Positions 1 to 12,535 are shown, counted from the first letter of the stretch. The stretch: DNA of 64,000 nucleotides from Leptobrachium leishanense (GCA_009667805.1 CM019063.1:350136442-350200441); one strand, 5' to 3'. The notes: a model not told the origin generated them from the letters alone. Numbers and translations: made by a program.

Positions 1-1438
1 TAAATCCCGGTTTTGATATACTTTATTAGCAATTTCTACCAATTCACTAATCCCTTTGCCTAGAAATCCATCTAATCTTTGTATTTTATTGCGTATATCT
101 CTTTGTGACTGACTCACAAAGGAGGAGTTCACTAGCCGTTGATTCTCTGCAGCCTCCGGGTCAATTGGACTGTACATCCTATATGCATCTAGTAATCTTT
201 CTAAAAATGTACTTGGGGTTTCTTTAAGATCTTGCACAATGTCCGCTATTTTACCCATATTTGTATGCTTCTTCCCTCCCGCTTTAACACCCATCATTAC
301 TCCTGTCCGGTATGTCTGTAGGTGCGCTATGCCTACATCAGTATTGTTTGGCCATTTGGGATCTGTTTTGGGGTAATGCTCTTCCGCCCACGCCTCTGGA
401 TGGGGTTTACGGTCTTCCACTGCCTGGGCTAGAAGAATTTTACGAGCGCTATTGTTTATACGGGCTCTTTCCTCAGTTGTGAACATTGTCAGCAGTAGTT
501 GCTGGCAATCTGCCTAGGTGGGATTATGTGTGAGTATAACTGACTCTATCATACTGGCCACTGCTGCGGGATTCGCGGAATATGTGGTGTATGTGTTTTC
601 CAATTAAATAAATCTGTCGTCGTGAACGGGACATATGTGAATTGCACTGGCCCAGGCTCTCCATTTTCCAGAGGGGGGCCTGGCACCTCCCGTAAGGGGA
701 GCTGCAATTTACTCTTGCCAGGATTGTGTTGATACACATCTCGGGGTTTATGTATATTATTGGCAGCGCGTGTGGTAGCTCTAGGATCCATATCCCCATC
801 CCCACTCCCTTTAGGGGTCACTCGCTGGTATACGCTTCCATCAGGCATTTCAATTTTATCTGCCGGGAACTCTCTATCACCTCCACCCGCAGCCCCCTCC
901 TCCGCGACATCACGAGCCGGAGCTGAGGGAGCAGGCGGGATAATAGCAGCTGCCTGCCCCCCCTCTCCGCCCGTGCAACTGCGGCACCCAAAGCCTCCCT
1001 GGCTGCCCCGTAGCACGACGGGTAAGGCGGCGGAAGGGAATCGATCTCCTCCGGGTGTTCCACCAACACCGGTTTTCCCTGTTTACCTTTGATCTCATTA
1101 TTCGGGGGTACCTGTTTCTTGTTTTGTCCCACCACCAATGACTCTTGTCCCTCACACAATACCTCCATATATCTATATACGGGTACTGATCAGGGTGACC
1201 ATACCTCCCGGTAATTTGGGAGTGCATTTTCTGTATCAGCTCCGGGTCCATAGACCCCTGTTCTGGCCACTCAGGGACCAACATTGGCCCAACTATTGTA
1301 CACAACAGTTTTAATTTTTCTTTACTCAAATTCACACCATAGTGATGTCTCATACAACACTTCAAAATTCCGCACCATATATTCCAAGGGTGTTTCACCC
1401 TCCTTTGCTTTCTTGGGTTTTGATGACCCGTTACCCAT
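1..1438 (-). pseudogene. gag: Gag of gamma-like endogenous retrovirus (broken)
   Basis: The structural polyprotein starts at the ATG at 1438 with MGN, a myristoylation-type N-terminus. A matrix-like segment follows (about 1400-1180) with the GHPDQ..PYI signature of gammaretroviral matrix. Next comes a proline-rich p12-like linker with a PPPY late-domain motif near 1040, then the capsid start near 650 (FTTTDLFNWK) and the capsid core near 240-60 (ETPSTFLERL and a QS..DIR..I block). The reading frame changes at least three times: after about 20 codons, between matrix and the PPPY segment, and near 1010. It shifts again near 580, and a TAG at 514-516 stands where a tryptophan codon is expected. 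Nucleocapsid and pol lie beyond the window edge. This is a dead gene. The family assignment rests on several separate conserved blocks. Confidence 0.87.
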
Positions 1439-3025
1439 GGTTATTCTTGAAAGCAGTAACTTCTTCACAATATAGATATCACTTTCAGCACAATCCCTTT
1501 AAATCAACTGTCTGGTACTTCAGGCAACAGTTCTTCCGTATCGTATTCGCTTCCTCCTTTGGTAGCCAACTGCAGTTGCCTGAGCTGGAAACGTACCTCC
1601 GGAGTCCACTCTGATTTGCTTCCTTGCTAGGCAAGTAGGCGCACACTCACTCACAGCACTCTCAGCAATCACAGCACGTACTGTACCAGATACATTCAGC
1701 ACAAAACAATACAAAAACAATTCTACTCTTTCCCTGTAGCCTAGGGCACGCCGACCCTATCTGGCTCCTTATACCCAGTTAATTGATCTCTACTCTTGTC
1801 TGCTTTTAGCTATGTGTACCCCGTTCCGTGGCAACACTCACTCCTGCTATTCCGATTTGCCTACAGGCAATAAGCCCACCAGGCACCACTCCCGCTGCAG
1901 CTACCTCTGGCCCTGAAGCTCACAGCTTCACCGGCCCCCTTTTCGACGAAAGTACACAATAACACTGACTCAGGGCTCTCAGCCCAGTCACAGAATCCCT
2001 CCTCCTATCCTTGTCCACGTGCAGCAGTTCTATTTACAAACACTTACTATGACAACACTACTGTGTGCAGTACTGGAGACCGTATCTCCAGAAGGATATA
2101 GACCTCTTAGAGAGAGTTCAGAGAAGGGCTACTAAAATGGTGTACGGCTTGAAGGAGAAAAGTTACCAGGAAAGGCTTAATGATCTTAACATGTACAGCT
2201 TGGAAAAAAGACGAGACAGAGGAGATATGATAGAAACATTTAAATACGTAAAGGGAATCTGCAAGGTAGAGGAAGGGAGTATATTTAAAAGGAAACAAAG
2301 TAGCAAAACAAGAGGACATAGTCTTAGATTAGAGGGGCAAAGGTTTAAAAGTAACATCAGGAAGCATTATTTTACTGAGAGGGTGGTGGATACATGGAAC
2401 AGCCTTCCAGTTGAAGTGGTAGAGGCCAAAACAGTAATTGAATTTAAGTAGGCATGGGATAGGCATAAGGCTATCCTAAACATAAGATAAATCCAGGTAA
2501 AGTATCCATGTAATTGGGCAGACTAGATGGGCTGAAAGGTTCTTATCTGCCGACATTTTTCTATGTTTCTATGTTATGTTACTCCACGTGGCTACCCTCT
2601 CCCTCAGCTTCAGAACACCAACACCTAGTCAATATCCGATCCCCCGGGTTCAGACACGCACTAGCCACTCTCTGGCTCCCGTGCTGTCGGCGGTGGGTTC
2701 GGTATACCGACGAGACCGTGGCCGCTGGTCTCCTAGCCCAACTTTGGTCGGACACTTCCCTATACCGGTATCCAGTACATACAGACACACAAAGACACCT
2801 TACCTATCGCCGTGCTGCTTGCTGTTTCCTCGGACTCGGTGGTGTCCCAGCTTCCCGAGCCGGGGGTCCGTTTGGGACGAGACGAGGTCCACTGTACAGG
2901 AAATCCTGCTTCGCGCCTGCAGATGTCAGCTCACCTTCAACGGACGCCCAACCGGCGGGATAACTCGCACCTGCAGTCAACCGCTACGGTGTCCAGCAGT
3001 CGTTGCCGTACCGGTAAAGGCCTGG
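1439..3025 (-). other. Proviral leader region
   Basis: The untranslated leader between primer binding site and gag start, interrupted by the CR1/L2 fragment at 2065-2575. I see no reliable long coding segment. Open frames on both strands here are not conserved-looking. The packaging signal should lie here but cannot be located by eye. Confidence 0.6.
2065..2575 (+). mobile_element. CR1/L2-type LINE 3' fragment
   Basis: A 5'-truncated non-LTR retrotransposon on the + strand, inserted in the retroviral leader. The open part (2065-2451, about 128 codons) is the extreme C-terminus of a CR1/L2-type reverse transcriptase, with the signature blocks DLLERVQRRATKM, SLEKRRDRGD and VVDTWNSLP. The short 3' UTR includes a GGGCAGACTAGATGGGC block and ends in an imperfect TATGTTTC octamer repeat (about 2555-2575), the usual simple-repeat tail of this group. 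No clear TSD was found. Confidence 0.85.
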
Positions 3026-3043
3026 ATCCCAGACGAGCCCCCA
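3026..3043 (-). promoter_or_regulatory. Retroviral primer binding site, proline-tRNA type
   Basis: The 18 bases read TGGGGGCTCGTCTGGGAT on the minus strand, which matches the classic tRNA-Pro primer site of gammaretroviruses with one difference. It lies four bases past the end of the LTR at 3048 and fixes both the LTR end and the strand of the provirus. Confidence 0.9.
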
Positions 3044-3047
3044 AAAA

Positions 3048-3586
3048 TGTTACCGGAATCCACCTGGTTCACTCGGGACGAGGCCGGGCCGGCACGGCCA
3101 AGGATTGACTGGACACGAATCTCTTCAGGAAAGACAAACTTTATTGTGATGTCACACGCACAGTCCGGATTCAATCGCAAGGACTGAGCCCAGATTATAC
3201 TCAAACAAGGGGTTTTATACCCCGAATACATAATTAGGAACATCCCAATTAGCCCACCCCGTGGTGACACTATCCTTATCTAGGACTTGTTTATTGTATA
3301 TCCTAGATAAGGCCTCGCCTGGTTTCACACTTCCCTTTGTTCAGCTGCTGGCTTCTCTGACCTTGATGTATCTATTCTTCATCCTGTCACTTTGTGCCAG
3401 CAACAGCCTACATCCTCGTTATCTTTAATTGCTTTACTGTTAGTTCAACACATTCCTAAAGATTCTATGTAAGCTACATCTAATTCCAGCTAATATCTAC
3501 TATTTAGATTCAAGTGAACCAATGTTCTGAACAAGATGGCCGCCTGGCTCAGGATGGCGGCCATCTCCTGGCCTGAGTCCCTTACA
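3048..3586 (-). repeat. 5' LTR of the gamma-like provirus
   Basis: About 539 bp, starting TGTAAGGGACTC at 3586 and ending AACA at 3048, just before the primer binding site. U3 contains a TATAAAA box at 3219-3213. The polyadenylation signal AATAAA lies about 70 bp further on at 3145-3140, so R is short, and U5 follows. U3 contains the block GGCGGCCATCTTGTTCAGAA and U5 a CTTTCCTGAAGAGA block; both recur in the solo LTR at 50500-51171, so these are two copies of one family. Confidence 0.87.
3213..3219 (-). promoter_or_regulatory. LTR TATA box
   Basis: TATAAAA on the minus strand inside the LTR, about 70 bp upstream of the AATAAA at 3145-3140. This is the spacing expected for U3 promoter and R poly(A) signal in a gamma-type LTR. 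Activity is not implied. Confidence 0.6.
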
Positions 3587-3719
3587 CTTCCTTTACATGT
3601 GCTTCTGAAGTTTTATGTACATGAAGTTTTTTACGCAATGAGGTCAACTTATCTTTTTTTTCTTTTTTTTTTTGGGGGGGGTTTTCATATTGAGTAATCA
3701 TGCCAGTACTCTATTCTTA

Positions 3720-4083
3720 AGAAATTGATAAACCCTGTGAAACAGATACTCCAAGGTGTTTAACCTCACGACACACTTTGCATCCTAAAAGACCATTTTT
3801 TAAGAACAGCCAATGATATTTTTGCTAAAATTCGAGCCACTGATCCTGGTCCCAGCATTCTGGTAAAAGAACACTTTCATGGACATCAGCAGCGGTATCT
3901 TCAGCCACATCCGTGACCAAGTCAACTACATCCGATTCGTTGGCCGGTGTAGTTTCTGTATCTGACACAGGGTCATCCATTTGAAGCACACTGAGATGAG
4001 CAACTTGCAGAATCCGCATGTGATTTCTTATTGGAAGCCTTTTGAGAAGAAATTCATAATGCTGACCTTTCGTTTGCTCCTCT
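3720..4083 (-). pseudogene. TTF-type zinc-finger protein fragment, hAT/KIAA1586-like
   Basis: An open segment (4091-3825) on the minus strand has an acidic middle rich in D, E, T and V. After a TAG stop it reads on in the same frame into a block like a TTF zinc finger (YHWLFLKNGLLGCKVC, then EVKHLGV). That block resembles proteins of the hAT-transposase-derived KIAA1586 kind. A plausible splice acceptor (TTTGTATAG) lies directly before 4083. More stops follow near 3718. It may be an exon-like remnant of a transposase-derived gene or of a hAT element. The similarity is from memory of the motif and the call is tentative. Confidence 0.42.
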
Positions 4084-4191
4084 CTATACAAATAACAAAC
4101 AATAAATTGTGTAAATCCTTTACTGAAAGAATAAATGGAAAGTGAACCATTTCCCCCAACACAATGAAAGTAAGAGACATAGGGTCGTGGC

Positions 4192-5442
4192 TAGGGATGC
4201 ACCGATACCACTTTTTTAAGACCGAGTACGAGTACCGATACTTTTGTTCAAGTACTCACCGATACCAATTACCGATACTTTTATTTTATGTCATGTGACT
4301 CTTTCCAATAAGAACAGACCTCCTATAAAGCCCCCAGGTCTCATGGATTTGCCCCAGCTCATGGATAATTGCCCCCCCAGCTCATGGATAATTGCCCCCC
4401 CAGCTCATGGATAATTGCCCCCCCTGCTCATGGATATGCCCCCTGCTCATGGATATGCCCCCCTTGCTCATGGATATGCCCCCCTTGCTCATGGATATGC
4501 CCCCCATGCTCATGGATATGCCCCCCATGCTCATGGATATGCCCCCCTTGCTCATGGATATGCCCCCCCTGCTCATGGATATGCCCCCCCTGCTCATGGA
4601 TATGCCCCCCTGCTCATGGATATGCCCCCCCTGCTCATGGATATGCCCCCCCTGCTCATGGATATGCCCCCCCCCTGCTCATGGATATGCCCCCCAGCTC
4701 ATGGATATGCCCCCCAGCTCATGGATATGCCCCCCAGCTCATGGATATGCCCCCTCCAGCTCATGGATATGCCCCCCCCAGCTCATGGATATGCCCCCCA
4801 GCTCATGGATCCCCCACTCTCCGCTCATACTTACCTTCCTTCAGCGCCGCCGGTAAAGTCTTCGCGCGCGCGCGCTCCTTGGAAGGACCCCAGCCGCAAC
4901 CACGTGGGACCATGTGATCGCGGCTGGGGTCCTTCCAACGAGCGCGCGCGCGGAAACTTTCCCGGCGTCGCTGAAGGAAGGTAAGTATGACCGGAGAGCA
5001 GCTGCAGGGCCTGTCCGAATGCTCTATCGGCATTCGGACAGGCCCTGCAGCTGCTCACTTTGTTTAATACTTGCCTTCCTTCAGCGACGCCGGGAAAGTT
5101 TCCGCACGCGCGCTCGTTGGAAGGACCCCAGCCGCGATCACATGGTCCCACGTGGTCGCGGCTGGGGTCCTTCCAAGGAGAGAGCGCGCGCGAAGACTTT
5201 ACCGGCGGCGCTGAAGGAAGGTAAGTATTAAACAAAGTTAGGTGACCAGCTGCAGGGCCTGTCCGAATGCCGATAGACATTCGGACAGCCGCCGCAGCCC
5301 CTCGGATACCGGCAAGCCGGCTCAATGCCAGCTTCCGGTATCGGAAAAAAATATCAGGGGTACTGCACGAGTACCAAGTACTCCTGCAGTACCCGGTATC
5401 GGCACCGATATCGATACTAGTATCGGTATCGGTGCAACCCTA
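4192..5442. mobile_element. Non-autonomous hAT element with minisatellite core (family A, copy 1)
   Basis: A 1,251-bp element with TIRs beginning TAGGGATGCACCGATACC and ending GGTATCGGTGCAACCCTA, flanked by an exact 8-bp TSD GTCGTGGC (4184-4191 and 5443-5450), which is diagnostic for hAT. There is no transposase. The interior has a tandem array (4345-4812) and a GC-rich part with nested inverted repeats: a 26-bp-arm hairpin near 5000-5060 and repeated CTGGGGTCCTTCC arms. Further copies are at 14893-16055 and 58307-59331, with a fragment at 6070-6353. Confidence 0.92.
4345..4812. repeat. Minisatellite, ~19-bp unit CCCCCAGCTCATGGATATG
   Basis: About 24 tandem copies of a 17-20 bp unit. Variation lies mainly in the number of C residues and in a T/A change at the middle. 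The long open frames over it are artefacts of the repeat period. The same unit is found in the other family A copies and, in longer form, at 47690-48270. Confidence 0.95.
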
Positions 5443-5449
5443 GTCGTGG

Positions 5450-6069
5450 CCCAATGAAGATGAGGATAATGGAGCAGAGGAACAATGGATGGTCTGAAGA
5501 ATGATGCATGACAACAATGGACGTTACAGTTAAAAGTATTTATATAGCGCCAGAAAGTCCCGTAGCACTGTACAATGGGAGAGACAGAATAACAAATACG
5601 CAAACATGGTACTTACACAGAACAGTAGGAGAAAGGACTCTGCTCGAGAGCTTACAATCTAAAATTTCTGAAGAATGATGCACAGCAACAAAGGAAGGTC
5701 ATTGGTGTAGAGGAACAATGGAAGGGTGACAAGGATGTGACAGAGACCTAAAATCCTTAGTCATGGCCATTACAGTTAATAGCTCACTCAGCATAACCGT
5801 TCAAGTTGCAATTCCAGCAAAACTGAAAACATTGCTTGCAGCATGACTGTTAAAGCAAGACACTGCAGATAAATGTGTATTTTGTATGGCAATAATTTAT
5901 TCTGCAGCAACCAGAGAATACAGTTGCAAGAAAAAGCGTCACAGATGCACCCGGCGGCCACGTGAACACATCACAGCAGCGCGACCGACCTTCGGAAGGG
6001 GTGAGTATTGCAGCCGCCTTAGGGGAATGCTGGCCTCGTGCTTTTCATGCACGCGGCCAGCTTCCTCAG
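5450..6069. other. Non-coding stretch with a LINE 3' end
   Basis: Apart from the LINE 3' fragment at 5537-5670 I see only unassigned sequence. It contains repeated phrases (AATGATGCA, GAGGAACAATGGA) on both sides of the LINE piece, which suggests that the flanks form one older repeat. Confidence 0.4.
5537..5670 (-). mobile_element. L2-type LINE 3' UTR fragment
   Basis: This matches, on the minus strand, the 3' end of an L2-type LINE: a block reading TATATAGCGCCA on the + strand, then GGGAGAGACAGAATAACAAA and CTCTGCTCGAGAGCTTACAA. The same blocks occur at 62676-62810. A more diverged version is at 27420-27555. Confidence 0.7.
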
Positions 6070-6353
6070 CGTTCAATGGGGGCATATCCATGAGAGCTGG
6101 GGCATATCCATGTGAGCTGGGGGCAAATCCATGTGAGCTGGGGGCATTATCCATGTGAGCTGGGGGCATTATCCATGTGAGCTGGGGGCATTATCCATGT
6201 GAGCTGGGGGCATTTTTATATGAGGTCTGTTCTTATTGGAAAGTGGTCACATGACATAAAATAAAAGTATCGGTACTCCGTAACGGTGAGTACTTTTTAA
6301 AAAGTACCGGTACTTGTACTCGGTCTTAAAAAAGTGCTATAGGTGCATCCCTA
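6070..6353. mobile_element. Fragment of hAT family A
   Basis: One terminus of family A in reverse orientation: a few CATGTGAGCTGGGGGCATTAT units (6077-6215), the CACATGACATAAAATAAAAG block, then the end GGTGCATCCCTA at 6353. The other terminus is not recognisable, so no TSD can be paired. Confidence 0.75.
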
Positions 6354-6603
6354 TTAGTAAGAGGAAAATTTGATCTAAACAGCAGCGGGCACTAATGGAC
6401 GGATTTGTGTAAAACCGCCCGTCCCTAAGGGGTTAATGCTTAATCCATCTGGGCACCTTTATTATATTATCAGATATACCTATGTATAAACATATGATGA
6501 ACAATTCAAAACTCCATCAAAGCAAGCAAACCTAAAGAATACAAAATGAACTAATGTATAGAACAAGAACTAAACCAATGTATAATGTCTACAAAACGGA
6601 TAT

Positions 6604-6965
6604 AGAGAAAATCTCTCGCTCAATCCACGGGGATATAAATTGTCCAACTCCCTGATCCAATATGCTTCTTTACGCAAGAGGTTACTCTGGTCGCCCCCTC
6701 TCCTGAGGTGAGGCACATGGTCACTGGCCATAAAGTTCAACATAGGCAATTGGTGGCCTTTTTATCCAGAAAGTGTCTGGCCACTGGCTTATCACTCATC
6801 TGGTCTCTATAGGCCGTTCTAATAGAGGATCGATGTCCTCGTATGCGTTCTCTCAGTGTGGTATCCGTTTTTCCAATGTAGCACAAACCACGTGGACAGG
6901 AAATTTTGTAAATAATGTACTCCGTTGTGCACACAAGGCGATGTTGTTTCTCGGGTGGCGATAGC
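6604..6965 (-). pseudogene. Penelope-like element GIY-YIG endonuclease domain
   Basis: On the minus strand from 6934 an open segment reads YIIYKISCPRGLCYIGKT, a GIY-YIG core, followed by LRERIRGHRS with the usual arginine and histidine. After a frameshift near 6745 the domain continues with NLLRKEAYWIRELDNLYPRGL, which holds the glutamate and the C-terminal block of Penelope-type GIY-YIG domains. In Penelope-like retroelements this endonuclease is the C-terminal domain after the reverse transcriptase. The reverse transcriptase is missing here, so this is a truncated, frameshifted copy. A mobile-intron or bacterial GIY-YIG enzyme is unlikely given the motif context. Confidence 0.8.
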
Positions 6966-7042
6966 TCATCATTGGTCTAGTTCTAAGGCTCTCTGGTAGG
7001 CTCGTAAGTAAGCATGGGCCAATTGCGGTGAATGGTTCTCTG

Positions 7043-7216
7043 TAGACATGTGCATTCGGTTTAGTACTAAAACTATTTAGTCCAAATTTTGGGATAATTT
7101 AGTTTTCGTATGACTCGAGATACGAAACTGCTCAGTCCAAAAAACGAAAGAAACAAAAGAGAAATGCATTACATTTTAGTGTCAGTCCTTTTTGTAATAT
7201 TACATTGAGTTAAGGA
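7043..7216. mobile_element. hAT family B terminal fragment
   Basis: Starts TAGACATGTGCATTCGGTTT and matches, in reverse orientation, the last ~170 bp of the complete family B element at 29501-31055, including the CTGCTCAGTCCAAAA block and TTTGTAATATTACATTGAG. The remainder is lost; the Harbinger-like element begins at 7231. Confidence 0.8.
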
Positions 7217-7359
7217 GGCATCTGGACTAAGGCTAATGTCAGACGAACGCAGTCTGAGCGCACTCTGCAAGCGTGCATGACGGACGTACGTACTAACGGA
7301 AGATACTTGTCACGGGGGTCCCGGGCAGATGCCAGGGAAGGCCCTTCATTGCGCATATA

Positions 7360-8984
<1,625 letters not shown>

Positions 8985-9161
8985 TATTTGAGCCCTTGAG
9001 GCAGGTTTGTGGTTTGTTTCATAATGTTTAATCCAGCACACACTAACATAAACAGAAACCGAGCTAGAGGTGATAATGCAGGTGAGGGGCACAAGAGGAA
9101 GCCCTGCACTGGGTATAATTTCTCACTCTAAATACAGATTCAGGGCAAGGGTAGACAGAAT

Positions 9162-9452
9162 GAGAATACACAGTAATTCTCAACAGGACAGACTGAGACT
9201 TGAATGAATTCAACAGAGTGCAGGGCAGAACTCGTTGGTACCTGAAAAATGCTGTGAACAGGACTGCTGATCCTAGCACCTCCCTCCAGGGAGATCAGAC
9301 AATACTTGAGAATACACACACACAGTAATTCAACAGGACAGACTGAGGTTTGAATGAATTCAACAGCGTGCAGGGCAGAACTCGTTGGTACCTGAAACGT
9401 ACTGTGAACAGGACTGCTGATCCTAGCACTCCCTCCAGGGAGATCAGACAAC
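9162..9452. repeat. Tandem duplication inside the solo LTR, unit ~146 bp
   Basis: Two adjacent copies (9162-9307 and 9308-9452) share GAGAATACAC, CAACAGGACAGACTGAG, GCAGGGCAGAACTCGTTGGT and CAGGGAGATCAGACAA, with roughly 90% identity by eye. Such duplications are common in LTR U3 regions. Confidence 0.9.
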
Positions 9453-10269
9453 AAGAGAACACTAGATACTGCTCAGTAGCTATTGATTTCGTGACCAAAA
9501 GATCTACTGAGCAAAAGCACATTAACTAAACACATACAAGAGAGTAGTCCAAAAACATAAGCCAGGTCATACACAAGAAATCCAGACAGAACAACTTTAG
9601 GAGACAGACGTAAGAGTAATCCAATGGCCAGAACCAGAAGTCATATACGAGAAATCAGGAATAAAATATATTATCTGTAACAGTGAGTAATATATCAAGA
9701 ACAGGGAGCAGGAACTTAATAGGTGTAACCTATCCAGACCCAGGGAGCAAGAGACTTACTGGGTATATATATATATATATATGAGAAGGTCATGTGACCG
9801 CAGACCAATCAGCCAACAGATAGTCTGTAGAACCTGAAAACCAAAAAACCTGAATCCCTGCTACAACCAGCAGGGGGCAGGACCGAGATGTGACAATACT
9901 GTAGACACCCCACGGTTGGTTTGTTTTGACGGATGTAGAAAAAAAAAGGGAAATATGGGAATTAAAATTAAAGGATCGGTACAGTCAGCCAGACCAAAAA
10001 AGCTTCTGATTGTCAACGTGATGGATGTCGCAAATGCGTTGTGTCTGACGTCGTGTCATTACACACAGGCTGCTACGCGGATGCGGCACACTCTGGGCGT
10101 GCATTGTAGCGCTTTTACGTCGACGCCGAAATGTTTGTTGCCACCTGCGTGGTGCGTGCGCACGTACTTCCGGTGTTGGTCTCTATTGATCACAAATCAA
10201 TGCTACGACGGACGGTAAACTGTGCGGTGACACGGATGTGATGACTACATTCGTCTGACGCTAGCCTAA

Positions 10270-10601
10270 CACAGCTTGTGCATCGCTTTGTGCTTTTTTT
10301 TTAATTATCGTTTAGTAAAGTCCTCTGCAGGACAGAAACGTTTCAGCTCCATTTAATACCAAGCTTTGAGTGATCAGTCCTTCTCTTCCTTTTAGGGATT
10401 TTTTTATTTATTTTTTATGGTTGGTGATCCTGGGACTGCTGGAAGCTGGAGCATAACTTCCCTTGTGTGCCCCTACCCTGTGTGCCCCTACCCTGCTGCT
10501 GTTTGCTGGAACTTCTGATCACTGCTAGCTTGCTGCCTTTCCAATCATTCTTCGCTGACTGGAATCCCATCAGTCTTTCTGTCTGTTCCTGGCTGCCTAC
10601 C
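10270..10601. other. Unassigned sequence left of the gypsy element
   Basis: No gene or recognisable element. A T-rich run lies near 10298-10310, and a CTGTGTGCCCCTACC phrase is duplicated at 10465-10493. The C/T-rich phrase near 10570-10601 resembles the sequence after the gypsy 3' LTR (21835-21910), consistent with both being one pre-insertion locus. Confidence 0.4.
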
Positions 10602-11393
10602 TGTAGTAGATCAGTGTTATACTTATTTACCACTAGAGGGCATAGTTGTTTGTGTTACCTGTTTTCTGTTAACCTCCCTGGCGGTCTAGTTTTTTCAAAA
10701 TTTCGCGTCTAAAAGCGTCTCAATTTGTTTTTAAAGGAAACGTGTTTTTGTACATAGTTAGCCTGTAATAATTAGGAATCCCGCACTGAAATCCGTGCAA
10801 TCGAGTCCTTACTGGTTAAATCCTTTATAAATAAATAAATAAAAAATGGTAAATACACGGAGTCCGATAAAGTTTGAAACACGACATAATAATTATCCAA
10901 AATAATGCAAATAAATGATATTCAATAAAATACAACAAAAAACACTGAAATCTGTCTGAAAACAAGGGTGAGACGATGTATGGTCTGTTTCTTATCCTGT
11001 AGTGCCACTTAGTGGCCGTTCATAAACATTGCACTTTGGATTATACAGTGTATTATAATTTTTTTCTAAGTTTGCTGCTGGTCCCGCCCCCTGCATCGTG
11101 TGACTCGCAGGGATCCTTACCATGAAGCAGCTCGCCGCAATCACACTGCGGGGGACAGCGATGGAGCGCAGGAAGAGGTGAGTATGCATCCAGCCAGAGT
11201 GTGGCTCGAGTGAAATTTAACCCCGCGTTACATTCGGGAATACCACCAAGGAGGTTAATGTAAATATATTTCCGGGTCAGAGGTTGTGGTTGTCAGTTTC
11301 TTGAGTGGGAGAGCTGTGTCTGTACCAGCGAATAAAGAGAATAAGTAATTCATCCACCACCTGTCTCTGCATCAGTCATATGAAGATATTACA
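10602..11393 (+). repeat. 5' LTR of the gypsy element
   Basis: Two blocks (10602-10672 and 11259-11393) make a ~206-bp LTR when the piggyBac-like MITE and one TTAA are removed. It differs from the 3' LTR by a short indel (extra AGAGAATAA near 11336) and a handful of substitutions. GTTGGCGACGAGG follows directly where the primer site should be; I cannot name the tRNA. Confidence 0.9.
10673..11254. mobile_element. piggyBac-like MITE in the gypsy 5' LTR
   Basis: A 582-bp element with TTAA on both sides (10669-10672, 11255-11258) and TIRs CCTCCCTGGCGGT and CCTCCTTGGTGGT. No coding region. Its interior includes an ATCCTTTATAAATAAATAAA phrase like an L2-type LINE tail. Related copies begin at 46511 and 62232. 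Confidence 0.88.
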
Positions 11394-11517
11394 TTGGCGA
11401 CGAGGATAAACCGGTGTGTGTTGAGAGACTGTTATGTGAAGGTTCAGAGTCTGCATAGCAGCTGAAGACATGCTACAAAAAAATAAATAGAAATAAACCT
11501 GCAGGAAAAGAAGTCGT

Positions 11518-12535
11518 TTGCTGAGACAGGATGGCACTGGTGGGTCAGGTGAGCCTCTTTGTGAGTTCCAATCATGGGAGGAATACATAGAAATTTTGGA
11601 ATATTTTTTTCAAGCTGAGATTACTGATGCCAGCAAGAGGAAAGCTGTGTTATTAAGTGGAGTCGGTGCGTCCACATCTAGTTTGCTGAGAAGTTTGCTG
11701 TGTCCTGCGACGCCAGCTGAGAAAACATATCAGGATCTTGTCATTGTGCTCAAGGCCCATTATAATCCAAAACCAAGTGAGATTGTGCAGAGATACAAGT
11801 TTAATTCACGCACGTGGAAAACAGACGAGACAGTGCCTGAGTTTGTGGTGGAGTTGAAAAAGTTAGCACAACACTGAGTTTGGGCCTACGCTTCAACAAA
11901 TGCTTCCTGACAGGCTGGTGTGTGGCGTAAATGACGACAGAATGCAGAGAAGGCTGTTGTCGGAAATGGATTTGACCTTTGAAAAGGCCCTTAATATATG
12001 TTAGGCGATGGAATCGGCTATCTGGGGATGAAGAATCGCAGACTCCAAGGTCACGAACGTTGCAGGCGGCGATGCATAAGGTGTGCTCGGAGGATAAGAG
12101 GGGGCAGAACATGGACTATGGGTGCTACAGGTGCAAAGGGAATTCTGCGCCCAACGTATGCAAGTTTGTTATGGAACTGTGCCACAAATGTGGGAAACGG
12201 GGAAACGTTAAACGTGCATGCAAATCCATGCTCGTGTTGCGGGGTTACAAGGCCCCTTTTCACGGACTGAGGGGGGAGAGAAAAGAAAAGAACGGTAGGA
12301 GGTCACATTTAGTGAGAGAAGAGGATGTGAGTGAGGCAGAAGATGCAGGTGGGATAAATACAATATACAGTGTCTCACATAATATGCCTAAAGTGGCTCC
12401 TCTCATACATAAGCTAAAAGTGAATGGCATGGACATTGAATTTGAGGTGGACACAGGATGTGGCATTACAATTATCAGCAAAAATCAATACTCAAAGCTA
12501 TGGAAAAATACAGACATACCAGAGTGGGAACCATG
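11518..12535 (+). pseudogene. gag: Gypsy gag and start of protease
   Basis: The gag segment 11518-11877 reads as capsid-like sequence (WEEYIEILEYFF, KTYQDLVIVLKAHYNPKPSE, FVVELKKLAQH) and then stops. The same protein continues out of frame (LPDRLVCGVNDDRMQRRLL) to about 12000. From 12060 another frame gives a zinc-knuckle region, CHKCGKRGNVKRAC, in which the usual histidine is asparagine. The protease site follows, VDTGCGITII, with DTGC instead of DTGS. The hAT element at 12536 interrupts the protease. With its shifts, stops and changed key residues this gag-protease is dead. Confidence 0.85.

Larger units (their letters stand above)
1..3586 (-). mobile_element. Gammaretrovirus-like endogenous provirus, 5' part
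   Basis: Reading down the minus strand there is an LTR (3586-3048), a proline-tRNA-type primer binding site (3043-3026), a leader, and a gag gene starting at 1438 that runs off the window at base 1. pol, env and the 3' LTR would lie outside the window. The order and motifs are those of a gammaretrovirus or class I endogenous retrovirus. The leader between the primer site and gag is about 1.6 kb, of which about 0.5 kb is a later CR1/L2 insertion (2065-2575). Several frameshifts and a stop in gag make this an inactive old copy. I see no TSD because only one end is present. Confidence 0.88.

Noticed and set aside
4369..4984. Three long overlapping open frames rich in HGYAP, LLMDMPP and CSWICPP repeats
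   Set aside because: All three frames are open only because the minisatellite unit length and composition avoid stops; no start context, no non-repeat domain.
6737..6934. Homing endonuclease or bacterial-type GIY-YIG gene
   Set aside because: The flanking residues and the C-terminal EAYWIRELD...PRGL block are those of Penelope-like elements.
10673..11254. Part of the gypsy 5' LTR
   Set aside because: The 3' LTR lacks this 582 bp and the segment is flanked by TTAA with inverted ends, so it is a later piggyBac-like insertion.
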